Assembly: GCF_036785885.1 (NCBI RefSeq)
Contig: NC_092312.1
Location: 10,062,001-10,126,000 of the forward strand
DNA from: Coffea arabica
Taxonomy: Eukaryota; Streptophyta; Magnoliopsida; Gentianales; Rubiaceae
Reading direction: 5' to 3'
DNA length: 64,000 nucleotides
The translations under genes and the position numbers were made by a program. Position 1 is the first letter of the stretch; each line of letters opens with the position of its first letter. Shown here one piece after another: positions 37,986-50,130 of this stretch. The notes below the pieces were generated by a model. That model made no database searches. It was not told the origin of the DNA and worked only from the letters and a program-made list of their open reading frames with translations.

Positions 37986-40900
37986 ACAAAATCAATGTAA
38001 CTTGGTGTAAGCTTTTGTTGAGAAATCAGATGACACTTTCAAATTTAATTTCTCAAGGAATCTTTCATAACTGGAAAGGCAAATAGAGAGCCACAAAACT
38101 ATCACTTTATGTGCTCAAGCCTGAGTCTTAGGCTGGTGTAAGGTAGCGGTTGCCGTAATTAATTCGTCCAAGACGTTGTTTTAGGTCCAGGACCTCCAGC
38201 TAATCAAAGAGAATGAGGGATCGTGGCCCTTTAAAACTGAATATCATCGGATAAATACTCTGTTTTAACTCAGTCAAGGATGCCAATTACCACAAATGTA
38301 AACAGAAACCAATATAGGGTCCTGAACAGATATTGGGCTCTGCAAGAGAATAAGATAACAAATTTGTTCACGGGCAGAAATGTTTATTGTACAAAAGTTC
38401 TTCCCTGTGACCATAACAAGAATGCGGCACCTCACAACCTGTGAGAATTTTGAAATTTGATAGCCAAAGACAGAGATAAGCTCGAGTCGATGAATTGACA
38501 TTGAAAATGTTTTTCATGTCATATTCATGGTAGTGAGGCCTCAAGAAGAAGCAGGAAAATCTTGAAATAGCCTGACGCTTTGAGATCTTAATCATACGTT
38601 TTTGCGCATGCTGTGTTAGCTGGACAAAGAGAGCAGGAAATGTTTGCCACAAAATTGAATGTTCTGGAACAGAGAAAGTGCAACCATTAGTAAGGTGTCT
38701 GACATTTTACTCCGTTAGATTGCTTGGAAATTGCATGCATGAGAAAGTTCTAAACTTGATTCATCACAGAGGGATGCTTGCCCAAGGCAGAACAGGCAAT
38801 ATAGAGCATTGTGCCCAAGAACGCAAAAGTAGCACGACAAATTCCCTCAGTTTATGGACCATTTTACAGAATTTTGCAGAATTATAGACAAGATGTGTCT
38901 AGGACTTCACAACCAGCATGGGACATTAGAAGTCAGGCTTTTCTCCGTCCATATGCCGAGTAATTCATTGCTAACGCCGAAGACAATCAAGAAGCAAATT
39001 TCTAGGACTCAAAACTATTCAAGACTTGAACATAACCCTCAGGATAAAAGTTTTCCATCTCATAATCATACTAGAAAAGCGTTAAAAAAAAAAAAAAAAA
39101 AGAGGCAAATCTAGATACCTCTTTAGAAGCAGATGCATGATAACATTGATAAGTGAGCTGGACAAAGAGAGGTAGCAACAATTTCAGCCTGTACAAGTAA
39201 TGTTTAAATTACTCGTGGGAGATTGAATATGCAAAACAGAGATGCTGTTGGGCCGTATAAATTGCACAAAAGTTATTAAAACTATGCAATAAGCATCTTC
39301 CTTTGTTGGAGAAAATAACAAACAACGAAACCAATTATCACAGGTAAAAGAAAGAAGCCGAATGACAAATAACTGACCTTACGGCTTACACAACATTTGT
39401 TAATTGCTTTTCTACGCTTTACTTTTTCTTCTTTGACGATTTTCCTTTAAGCTTTACAAGACTTTCTATTTTGCTTCCGCTTAAGTTTCTCTTGTGGATG
39501 ATTTACTTCCCAGCTAACCAGGCTGGGAAGAAATTTACACAAATTCCTTTTGGCTGGAGGGCTATAAATGTATTTCCGGTTGTTTCGGATGTTATACTGG
39601 ACTTGAAAGTCGTCACATCGCTCAAACCAGAAACAATCGTTGGCAAATCAGCAAGGGAATAGTGTGTCCAGATTCTTGGGGTAACTAGTAATAGTTTACG
39701 TCATTTGCACGTAATTATAATATCCTAAATTATATTATTTTTTAGATACTAAAAAATTTTTGTGAAATTTTGATCATCAACATCATAATATAGTATTTTT
39801 ATGTTATTTATTTTCTTTAGCCAGTTACTTTTAGAAATTTTATTAAATGGAAAGAGACAAAAAAGCATTCCAATATAATTAACATGTCTCATCGGATTAA
39901 ATTTGGAATCATAAACCAAACATTTTTTTTTATTTATAACTTGAACTCTAACATATCAAATATTGATAATATCATGTTTTACCAAAAATTGTTGTATATT
40001 CATGATTTTATTACATATGAACTACAATTGTTACATTTTTTTTTATAAACGAAGAATATAATTAAGCTAAAATAATAAACATACATGTAATTTGAATTAT
40101 TTGTATTCTTTTTATTGCTATTTTTGTCAATAATGGAGTATAAATGATCCACCAAGTAAAGTATTTTTTTTTTTGGCTTGTACATTCTGACAATTGAAAT
40201 TTCATAGATAGAGATAGTTGAGTTTTTTCCATTTTTTTTTTCTTTTAATCATATTTTTTAGCAGAATCCAATGCAAAGCAAAAGCAACAAGTCTACTTTT
40301 TTCATATGAGCACAATATTTTTTGTTTTGATATCAGTGTTTTTAATAATCATGGAATTGGAATGAGAATTCTAGCTAATTAACAATTTTAATATTAATTT
40401 TTAGTATATTGTAGTATTTTATTTTTTCAATTGCCAACTTTAATCCATAACATCTACCATTATTGTCAATTATTGGAATGCACTAAATCTGTCTAATTAC
40501 AATTGTCACCATAAATGAAATTTGCTTAATTTTAAAGTTTTTCATTTCATAACTGCTACCATTATTCACTAATATTGCAGTACAATAGACACATGTAATC
40601 ATTAGAAAAATAAGATTATTTTGGGCATCACAAAAAAATAATTTGGATATCATTCTTCATTTTAAGTTTACTCTTATTATAATTCTTATTTTATAATTGG
40701 AGATGACCTTTGCATGGCTTGATGGATGGACTTGTTTGTTCAAACAAATACAAATGAAGCATTATTATATTATTACAAATAACAATGCTTATCTTCCCTT
40801 AAATGTCAGGGATTTGGATGTTGTCTTTAATATTATTTGAATTGTATTTCCAGCTTTTTAATTCATTTGTCATTCACTTTATGCCATTTTATAAATAGTT

Positions 40901-41262
40901 TCAGTTTTTTTTTGTTTTGAGGGGTTACTATTAATGATAATAATGGTTTATATCGTGCTATTTCAGATTTTTTTTTCTCCAATTTAATATTGCTATTTCA
41001 GTTATAAAGTTGTTATACCTTTTTGTAAATTGAAATTCAATTGGGTAGAACAAGAAAATTTCTTCCCCTTCTAAATTGGATGTGAACAACTTATTTAATT
41101 CATCCAAGAAATGTTTCTCAAATCATTTCACTGTTAATAACTTTAAGAAAATGTTTCTTTCTAAATCAATATGGTATGATGTAATATAGTGATTTTACTA
41201 ATCAATCATTATTTTCTTCTAAGCTACCTACAATTAAGATTATATGAAACTTTAATGATAAA
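37986..41262. other. Intergenic, very AT-rich from 39.7 kb
   Basis: No gene recognised. 37986-38250 should hold the PSBQ 3' end. An A-run is at 39085-39101. From about 39700 to 41260 the sequence is strongly AT-rich without a clear element boundary. Confidence 0.5.
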
Positions 41263-41700
41263 TTAATAAAGGCGTAATTGGAATGACAAAAAAATAAGAT
41301 CCTCCAAGTTACTAAGGCTCGTGATACTTTTTATATAGTAATGATTGCCAAAGAATGTCGATGGAATAACTACCTTCCTTTCAGTCCATTTTTGCGTCTT
41401 GTGGTCTTCTAGAACCCAGATGTGAAGCTCTTGTTCCACAAGATTAGCCAGACCCAATTTGCTATCCCAGGGAAGAGGATTAACACATTCAAAACTTGGG
41501 AACAACGCATGCGGAATCTTGACAACAGCAAAATGCTCGGTTTCAACCTCAAAATAAACTACTTCTGCAGGAACACCAAATCCAACATTATGAAAAAACC
41601 TTATGACATAGAATACTTTACAGATAGCTGCAGTAAAGTACTTCCGTTTTTGAATTCTAGTTACATAAGGTACCCCTGTGGGGCTAATAAAAATTTGTTA
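41263..41700 (-). pseudogene. F-box-associated (FBA) domain fragment, duplication unit A
   Basis: Read on the minus strand, a continuous frame of about 145 codons aligns with the copy at 50.0-51.1 kb. AICKVFYVIRFF matches ATGDLFFITKLC; EVVYFEVETEHFAVVKIP matches EVVCLDMGGENFVSIRIP; LVEQELHIWVLEDHKTQKW matches LVKQEPQVYVLENYQK. FBA domains recognise substrates in SCF ubiquitin ligases. No F-box or start codon is found upstream and the tail stops at 41263, so this is a truncated relic. Confidence 0.72.
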
Positions 41701-41879
41701 TACTTTAGTATTTAGATCTATGAACGAAAAAAGGATCAAGAATTCGAATTCTATACTTTTAAATTTTTCGATGCATAAGTAGTAGTCTAATGCCAGTTAG
41801 GTTTGTGTCTTCAGACGATCAAGGAATCGATAAAGCTTATGTTGCTCTAGAATTTTGTGTTGTTGTGGTATCACAAGAA

Positions 41880-42430
41880 AATCGCAACGTTATAGACATT
41901 GTGATCCGGGCTGTTACAAACCATTCTACTCGTTGTATTTTAGTACAACTAAGCTACTTATTTTGCTAAATTATAGGCACATCCATCCCCTGTTTATGGA
42001 CACTCAATAATTAAGAAATTGATTCGTTAATTACAATTAGTCAATCAATTACCTTCTAATTCATCCATTCCTATATCAGGTTTCCTTATATTTAAACAAT
42101 TAACTTATAATTAATTTTCTTTCTTCCAGCTCTCTCCTTAACAACTGCATCTAAGTTTTATCCCCAACCAAAATTCTCTACCCCGCTTGTATCCAAAAAC
42201 AAAAGGTATATTTATGCTAATGTTGTTTAGTCATTGTTTTAAGGCAACATGGCTAAATGTTAGCAAAGTATACAATTTTTAATCAAATGTTTTGGGCGTA
42301 ATTAAAATCCTCTTTCAAATGAATTGTAGCTTTGCATACTAAAAGTAGACGTGATTTACAACTTTTTTTTTTGACGTGATTTACAACTTAATGGAACCAA
42401 CATCGAACACTCACCATCCAAGCTTCTACG
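41880..42430. repeat. Dispersed ~550-bp repeat, copy 1
   Basis: From CAACGTTATAGACATTGTGA to CATCCAAGCTTCT it matches 47138-47705 in the same orientation, with scattered substitutions and small indels. No coding frame or terminal repeat was identified, so the class is unknown. Confidence 0.8.
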
Positions 42431-43786
42431 GCGTGTAAGTCAGGGACTTTAGGAGGTCGGAGTTGATGGCTGAGCTGACTAAGCTGATTTTGAATGGCTT
42501 GAAACAACCAGGGCGTTGAGTTTTTGGAAGAATGTGAAAGGTCAGTTGTGTTAATGGGGTTTGTTGTTGATTGATGCTGTGGAACACGGTGCATTGTTTT
42601 GCTTAATTGATCTTTAGCACTTTTAGGGCTGTAGGGTTGCTAATTAGCTAATTATGGATTATAGTTGGCCTTATGTAGATGATATTTTGCATGCTAATAG
42701 CGTTGCAACTTGTATGATGGAGATATTTTCGTTATCTAAATGCTGAATTAGGATGTTGGCTTTGCAGTACCGTGGTTAGTATTGATATCGTTGCCAACTT
42801 CATGTAGTCAGGTAGCTACAATAAACAACTTTGACAAGTGGAGATTTCCCTGCAGTAACTAGAATAGAAAATCAAGACAATGACTAATTGAAGGTTGGCG
42901 ATTCCTAATTTTCAAGTTAAAAAGGTATATTTGGTCAATTTCCTCTGCAGGGACACATTGTTTGTGCCTGAGAGGATGATAGCAGATTATCGTTAGTGTA
43001 GTTTAGGAGCTTGATATCTAACTTCGAGTAATTAGTCTCTGTCATCCCTGTGATGGTCCCAAGTAGTCTTCATGTAGAGAGTTGAAGGGAAAAATAAAAC
43101 GAAACCTTGAGTTTGAGGATCTGATATTTCAATCCCTGGTCTGTTCGGCTGTGGAGTAATCCATCTATCAATTGAAGAAAGATACCTGGTTGTAATAACT
43201 GGTTCTGTTACTTGAATGATCTATATTCCCTTATTTTCATGATCTGAAAGTTATGTTGTGTCATTGCGCTGGTAGTTTCTCATTGGTTCTTGTCACCAAG
43301 TCTGAAATCAGCTTTGACTTGGCAGGTTTTTGGGCAAGCAGCAATTTGAATTTCTGACTATTGAGAATTTTGAATGCTGCTTCTGTTGATGCCAGTATGT
43401 CTTGTTTAATTCGTGTTTTGAATATGTTTTTCACTTTAGTACCTTGCAAGCTTTCTGATAATGTAAATATTTCATTGACTGGAACTGAAAGATAGAAGAG
43501 AAAGATTCATCGAATTTGAACCCCAAGTTTAAGCTCTCTTTGTGCTTACGTGCAATTGCATACAAATGTATCTGTTTGAACGAATCTGAAAAATTTTCTT
43601 GCTTTCAGAAAGATAATGAACTCCAACATTGTAACAAACACGCCTTAAACATCAGCAAGAACCTATTTGAAAAGAGAGAAGAAAGAACGATGAAAGCACA
43701 TTGCAGAAAGCTTCTTGCATAATAATTACAAATCAATAGTATTTGAATTGTAAACAAAGAACGAACTGAATAGTTTTTAGGTCCTT
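42431..43786. other. Intergenic, upstream part of duplication unit A
   Basis: No recognised gene. From about 43590 the sequence matches 52745 onward and is the 3' flank of the DUF1218 gene. Confidence 0.5.
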
Positions 43787-44858
43787 TCAAGCATTGGCAG
43801 CTGCACCTGCAGTTGCCGGATGCTTCAACATCTTTTCTTCTTGAATGATCGTTGTTGCAGAAATATAATAAGAGACGGCAAAAAGTCCATGGACAAAACA
43901 CAAAATTCCTCCTATGGACAACTGATTATGGTTTGAAATTCCGCAGTTTTGCCTCGACCTTGAGTTCGATATTGTCCCACTGATTAGCAATGAGAATGCT
44001 ATAACCATTATGACCCTGATACATCACCACGGTAGTCTGTTAATGACAGATTAAGATGGATTCTCAAAGATCGTGGGAGCATATTAAGCCCCTGTTGCTT
44101 CATGTTTTTGGTGGTTGTGGCTTTAATCTGCCGATGCGAAATTCTTTTCAAGTAAAATCAATTATAGCAAGAATTATTTCACATGAACTGCTGCTGCACG
44201 AAAAGTTTGGTGAATATTAATTCGCTCACAAACAATTTCGCAACTCTTTATTATTGACTAATCTGTAATTATTGTTTGTAAGGCGACAAAATGCAATAAA
44301 AGTAATCTCGTACCATGCTAAAACGTGAGAAGCTGCTGCTAACTGCTTATTGTTAGATGACTGATCCAACTCTTCCTTGGACCAAATGCAGACGCACCCG
44401 CTGAGCATAACGGCTGCAGCATGTGCCAAGGTCAATAGCACTGTTGCAACCAAGCCTAGTTTGAAGGCTTCATAGCTTGGGTCTCTGCATTCAAATATCC
44501 ACACCCGAAGGTTTTTGGCCTGCAAAACGGAGGTTCTCTTGCAATTATCACAATAAGCATAGCCCTAAACAAAGAAGCTGTGGTAGATGAATTCATAGTT
44601 TTCCTCCCTTGATCGCCAAAGACTATACCATATTAATATTACCATATCGATCTTTAGACTATGTTTGAACCGCTACTATGGAATGCCGTTTACCTTATCT
44701 TCTACAGTGTATCCGAACAAGAGTGAATGAACATATAAATGCATAAATTTGACCAATACCTTGTTTTGGGCAACTTCAGCTTCGATGCCTAGAATACCAG
44801 CTGCAACGTCCATAGCCATGATCAAAAGGCCAACAAGGTAATAAACCTTTTTAGCCAT
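43787..44858 (-). CDS. DUF1218 family membrane protein, copy A
   Basis: Exons 44858..44760, 44519..44314 and 44015..43787 give 177 residues. Four hydrophobic segments are visible: about 7-27, 54-75, 100-115 and 133-155. DUF1218 features include the FECRDPSYEAFKLG stretch with a cysteine before helix 2, GCVCIW after it, then SNSRSRQNCG and SIGGILCFVHGLFAVSYYIS. The family includes Arabidopsis DEAL/VCC proteins of the endomembrane system, which affect leaf symmetry and vein pattern; a role here is only inferred. The first helix may serve as a signal anchor. The gene faces away from the short exon at 45184, with only 325 bp between the start codons. A second intact copy lies 9.15 kb to the right. 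Confidence 0.88.
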
Positions 44859-45183
44859 CTTAATCAGCAACTCCCAAAAGCTAAAAGAGATAGATGGCTG
44901 TGGAAGGCAAAGATGGGGAAGCCTTGTGTATTTATATGACTTCACTCTATGTTGCCTTTCTTGAGTGGTACAGCTAATTAGAGTTTTCTTTGAAGAATCT
45001 GAATAAAGTGGAAGAATGCATGTAGCTGGGCAACATTATACCTTTATATATAATAACGGCTAGCTGTATAATCCGCTCAGAAAGGCTTCCTTTGTCTTCA
45101 AAGATTACTTTATTCTACCTTCGTTCCCTCTTGCTCTTTTAGATTTGGATTCTTTTCATTGGTGACAAGCCAAGCAGGGCACC
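44859..45183. promoter_or_regulatory. Candidate bidirectional promoter, unit A
   Basis: 325 bp separate two divergent start codons. TTATATATA at 45044-45052 is the only strong TATA-like sequence and is about 190 bp from the DUF1218 start. This interval is the empty site for the Mutator-like insertion in unit B. Confidence 0.5.
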
Positions 45184-45322
45184 ATGGCATTAGCGCTGCA
45201 TTCATCTTTTCCTCTCCCTAAACTTCAAGATCTGGACAGCTCACATTCAGTTCCAGTTTTCTCCACAAACCGGAAATATGCCTATTCCAAACTCCTAAAG
45301 CAATATTCACTTGCATGTTACG
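45184..45322 (+). CDS. Orphan first exon, transit-peptide-like, unit A
   Basis: The ATG in context CACCATGGC starts MALALHSSFPLPKLQDLDSS, a Ser/Leu-rich stretch like a chloroplast transit peptide. A possible GT donor follows at 45323. No downstream exon was recognised, and the unit B copy diverges after about 15 codons. It may be the leftover 5' end of a lost gene, or a real exon whose partners I cannot identify. Confidence 0.3.
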
Positions 45323-46352
45323 GTATCTTCCACTCGTCTTCAATTTTCTTATCCTTTCAAGTTATATTCACCTGAAAATTCATGTTTCTAAGTTCCAACA
45401 GCCATGCTGTATGAGCACGTGTTCAAAAAGTTGATTACTTAGTGTAGTTAACCTGGTTGAGATACCATTTTTGACCATCATCAGTGCTACATATTTCCTT
45501 TCCCTTTGGGCACTCTATCGTTTGGTATCGTCCCAAATCCTCAACAAATAAGAAGAACATGACAGAAGAAGCCCTCTTGAGTGAGAGAAAAAATGAAAAA
45601 AAAAGAGTACTCAACTCAACAATCATGAAATTGTAAGTTTTGAGGATATGTAACGTCAACTAACTTTACCTGGGAAGCACTCACTATTGATCAGTTTTAG
45701 GGATAATGCATCTAATTCTCATCTAGTATCCCAAGTTAAATACCTTTATACAATGTCATTATGGTATGTAAGAATGAGTTGTATTCAAAGAGGGGTTTGA
45801 ATTTTAACCGCTTGGATAAGAAATTTTTTGGAAATGTGGAATGTTGTGTAGTTTTTTTAAAATTTTTGATACAACCAAGGGCAGCATGTGTTTAGATATA
45901 TTTATCGAAATGTCCTCATTTTGGTACATTTAAAGTTTTGATTCATGAAAACATTTGGGTATTTCTAGAATATTGAATTATTTTACAACCGTTTTTGCAT
46001 CGAGTACAGTTCATATAAGTTTATGTATTGGTGTAATTATTAAAATGGTATTATAGACACATTTAATTGAAGTATAGTTTTTGTTGTGCAATTAACACAA
46101 AAACATATTAACACGTTGTTATAACTAGCCGTTGAAGGGTATTTTTTTATTTGAAACAACTTATGCCACCTCTTAGGCTATTTTCACATCTGTGGGGGTC
46201 TTTTGGAAATGGTGAAATTGTAAAAGTATTAATAAAGTAAAGTGTATAAGTGTATGTTGCAATTAGAATGTACTATTATTAGCTTTGTTATATTTGATGA
46301 TTATTTCTTTTCAGAATGTACTATTATTTGTTCAATGAAAAGTCCTCTTTAA
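45323..46352. other. Remainder of duplication unit A and intergenic DNA
   Basis: 45415-45720 matches unit B in two blocks (55880-55970 and 56905-57165). No gene seen after that. Confidence 0.5.
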
Positions 46353-46360
46353 CCACACGC

Positions 46361-46958
46361 CTGTGTTTTTAAACTCGGACCGGACTGACCCGTCCGATTG
46401 ATTGAACCAGAAACCGGCCAAATGTTCGATCTGAGTTACTCTAAAAAATCAGGTGTATAAAATTTTGGTCAAACTTGATCAAAAGCTGGGTTTGACCGAC
46501 AAATCGGATGAACCGGTTTGATGTCAAGCTTTTTTTTTAAAAGGTCAAAATATTTTTAATATTATGTTTTGGCCCCTAGGTTGTTAAAAATTATTAATAT
46601 ATCTCAAATATTTCATACTTTATAAATGTTGTCCTAAAGTTTGGTGTTATTTTTCAATCAAATCCATAATTTTAATTCTAAACTTGTTAATGTTCATTTA
46701 ATAATATAAATTGCTACTTGATCATTCTAATTTCTTTGTATTTTCTTATTAAATATATTTGAAACATTAAATATATATGAATATACATTTATTAATACTA
46801 ACACGCTCTTAAGCATTTTACATATAATATTTTAATTTTTAAATAATTTTTATTTATGACGTTATTCGGTTCAACCTCAATCGAATTCGGTCAAACCCAT
46901 TGACCTCTGACTCCTGAGTTCGATCGAGTTAATGTCCGATCCGAGTCTGAAAACATAG
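46361..46958. mobile_element. hAT-like MITE, family 3, copy 1 (598 bp)
   Basis: The left end CTGTGTTTTTAAACTCGGAC pairs with the right-end complement CTATGTTTTCAGACTCGGAT. Flanking 8-mers CCACACGC (46353-46360) and CCACATGC (46959-46966) match at 7 of 8. The subterminal parts share words such as GGTTGAACC/GGTTCAA with 57592-58350. No coding capacity. Confidence 0.65.
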
Positions 46959-46966
46959 CCACATGC

Positions 46967-49356
46967 ACCAAACACTCGTGCAATGTGTGCAGGCACTTCC
47001 CCACCCCCCTAGTCTTTACTATAATAAAGAGTGTGTAGTTCAGTTGATGTTAACTTATGCATTAACTCTTATTTAATTTGGTATTAACTTTATCCATTAA
47101 CCATTATTTATTAACCCTTATCAAATGACACACAAATTCAACGTTATAGACATTGTGATTTGGGCTGTTAAAAACCATTTTACTCATTGTACTTCAGTAC
47201 AACTAAGCTACTTATTTTTCTAAATTATACGCACATCCATCCCCTGCTTGCGGACACTCACTAATTAAGAAATTGATTCATTAATTACAATTAGTCAATC
47301 AATTACCTTCTAATTTCATCCATTCTTATACCAGGTTTCCTTATATTTAATCAATTAGCTTATGATTAATTTTCTTTTCTTCCAGTTCTCTCCTTAAACA
47401 ACTGCATCTAAGTTTTATCTCCAACCAAAATTCCCTACCTCGCTTGCATCCAGAAACAAAAGGTATATTTATGCTAATGTTGTTTAGACATTGTTTAAGG
47501 CAACATGGCTAAATGTTTGCAAAGTATACATGTTTTGGCCAGATGTTTTGGGCGTAATGAAAATCCTCTTTCAAATGAATTGTAGCCTTGCTTCTTTAGT
47601 TTGCATACTAAGAGTAGACGTGATTTACAACTTTTAATTTTTTTTTTTGACGTGATTTACAACTTAATGGAACCAACATCGAACACAACATCCAAGCTTC
47701 TGGGGGTTGCTACAAAGGTTTGAGGGTCAGGGCCCTTAGGAGTTGGCCTGATGATGGATTATGTATTTTATGTACTGCATTTGATCAGCACGCCTTCAAG
47801 AGACTGCATTTCTTAAATGGGGTCTCATACGCTAAAGTATATGATTAAGTTACTGAGGACAATAGTGATATGTGTTAAACTAATTATGTACATATTGATA
47901 TACTATGCAGTAGAAATCTGAATAGACTTACCTCCAACCATTATTGTCAAACAAGTTAAGTTGATCTCTCCTTGTAGGAGTAAGGAGCTTTTAACCTATG
48001 CCTAACTAGAGAGTGTGTTGATAGAATACTACAAGCTATTTATAGATTTATAGATTAGAGTAGGGACCTTTACTGGCAAATACCAGAATTTCTAGGGTTT
48101 TCTTCCTTCAATGAAATTTTGCCATAATCCATAGCACTTTCTGACTAATTGATTGATTTGATTAGTTAAATGATTGAACAAGATATCAATTAGCAGAAGA
48201 CACCAATTAATCATTAATACATGGGAGATACTAATTAATTATTGATAAAATATCAATCAATTAATCAAGATATCAATCACTTTAGAATCAATCATGTGGG
48301 TAATTAGGATATCAATCACTTTAAAATCAATCATGTGGGTCACAATTACATCTAAAAGAGGCAAGTTTTACAATATGCTCAACCTTTGATATTGTTTAGA
48401 TAAAGTTGGAGACACCTGAAACCGCGTGTTTTATCTTTGATATTCTTTACCTAAAGTTCAATAACATAATATTTTTTGGGTGGTCAATTTACCCATTTAA
48501 GTTGCACTTATTGTTTTTTGGGTCAATTTAGATACCCATTGAAGTTGCCACTGGGCTTGTGATCCAGTGTTCACTGCCCAACCTTCTAAGGCTTGATGGT
48601 GTTGGGAGGTCAAGGATTCGACTTTTACCTCTCATCAAAATCATCACAATATGTGACGGTTTTCGTTGATCATCTTCGATGGAGTTTCTACTCACATCGA
48701 GTCCCCTCTCCCTCCCCCAAGATTAGGCTAGCTTAAGTTACAGGAATCCTATCGTTGTGATAAAAAATATATATATATATATACCCATAGAAGTTGCTCT
48801 GTTTTGATCACTCTGTTATTGCATAAAGTTGGCTAATACAGAAAAGAAGCATGTTACCTGCAGGGCATTTTTTGTCGTGACAAAAATAGCACACTTTCAC
48901 AAGTTGAATTGGAAAATTACCATCCAAGCATAGAACAAATTCTCTAATTCTTTCCATCTTAATCCTGATACTGGCAACAAGGGGTTGACTAACATATCAC
49001 CAAACATTGCAATATATCTTTGGTTTCAATAGCTCCTAATGTTTTCTTACTCCAAGATTAATGGGGATCCCGGTTTTTTTGACCGTAGAGGGTATTTCAA
49101 GGCTCAGATCAGGCAAGTTCAACTCGAAGTGATCTTGACTATTGATTTAAAATTCATTTTAATTTAACTCTTCTCGTAAACAAAAACTGTCTTTTCAGGT
49201 CCAAATCTTTCTCCCTCCGAAATCAAACGACATTGAAAAATCAATCATTGCCTTTTCCCCATCTTCCCAAAGACACCAAGAACCGAATGCTCAAATTACA
49301 ATACATAAAATATTCCGTGCCGCAAAATTGCATGGTAAAAACGAAAATTATCAATG
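46967..49356. other. Intergenic, repeat-bearing
   Basis: Contains the second copy of the 550-bp repeat (47138-47705). A run of related CAATCAATTAAT/ATATCAATCA words lies at 48120-48360, and a (TA)n run near 48765-48782. At 48590-48625, AGGTCAAGGATTCGAC resembles a Pol III box B. No gene seen. Confidence 0.5.
47138..47705. repeat. Dispersed ~550-bp repeat, copy 2
   Basis: Matches 41880-42430 in the same orientation through CATTGTGAT, ACAACTAAGCTACTTATTT, AATTGATTCATTAATTACAA and GACGTGATTTACAACTTAAT. A short A/T insertion is among the differences. Confidence 0.8.
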
Positions 49357-49744
49357 CTAATGAACAGCAGTAACAAGAGCCATCACTTCTGCTGCAGTTA
49401 GCCTTTGCAATTCTTTACCAGAATAAGCGTCAATGAACAATTGCTGAAAAGATAATAAAGAGAAGTTATAGAACCATGAAAAGAACTCATGCGTCTCTGA
49501 GGATATTAATAGCAGAATAGATGCATAAACTGTTCATCAGTCCGATGAAAACTATTCAGGAGACCTTTTTTAATCTCAATTTTGCTAGAATCATTAAGAG
49601 AAACTGCTCTCTAACAAAAATATATAACTGAAGAGTGCCAGTGTATTGCCTGTCAAAGACGGTAGAAGAAACTGGTAGGTTACTCCACCTTGCATAATTT
49701 CTTGACCCTCCTATCGTCACTTGACAAGTCTGCGCAACCACCGC
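49357..49744 (-). CDS. Two exons of an unrecognised gene, partial
   Basis: Exons 49744..49616 (43 codons) and 49443..49357 (28 codons plus TAG) join in phase 0 with AG acceptors and a GT donor (GTTAGAG). The product contains AQTCQVTIGGSRNYARW, then FDRQYTGTLQ, and ends ELQRLTAAEVMALVTAVH. I do not recognise the family. No upstream exon was found before the F-box pseudogene on the same strand. It could be the 3' end of a gene truncated by duplication, or extra exons once joined to the F-box copy. Confidence 0.35.
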
Positions 49745-49924
49745 CTGGATAAAGAAAGAAACAACGTTTTATTTATATAGTATCTCCAACTTCAAATCAC
49801 AGGAAATTTGTCCAGAATGCGATCTAGTGTTTGAAAGAAAGAAGTGCAAGAGAAAACCGAAAAAATTAAAAAAAAATGAGCGAGAATTCACGAATGTGAT
49901 AAAAGACAAGGAGTGAAAATTCCA

Positions 49925-50130
49925 GTTTCTGCGTGTTTGGATTCTCTTTTGGCTGAGTTCCTTCTAAATTCATGTTCTCATTTGGCTGAATCTCTTGTAA
50001 ATTCACGTCCCCTGTTCGCTGAATCCCATCTAAATTCACTTCCTCTTTTTTGCTGAGTCCGTTCCAAACTCACTCTGTCCTTTGGCTTGCTCTTTTGCCT
50101 GAATTTTTTCTAAATTAACTAGGCTGCACT
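49925..50130 (-). repeat. Coding minisatellite in the tail of the F-box pseudogene
   Basis: On the minus strand about five units of 33-45 bp each encode variants of VNLEgIQpkE. They are seen as VNLEKIQAKEQ, VSLERTQQKRG, VNLDGIQRTGD, VNLQEIQPNEN and MNLEGTQPKEN. Small indels put neighbouring units in different frames. Confidence 0.75.

Noticed and set aside
41422-41715. 97-residue plus-strand frame
   Set aside because: Antisense of the FBA-domain relic, which aligns with its paralogue on the minus strand.
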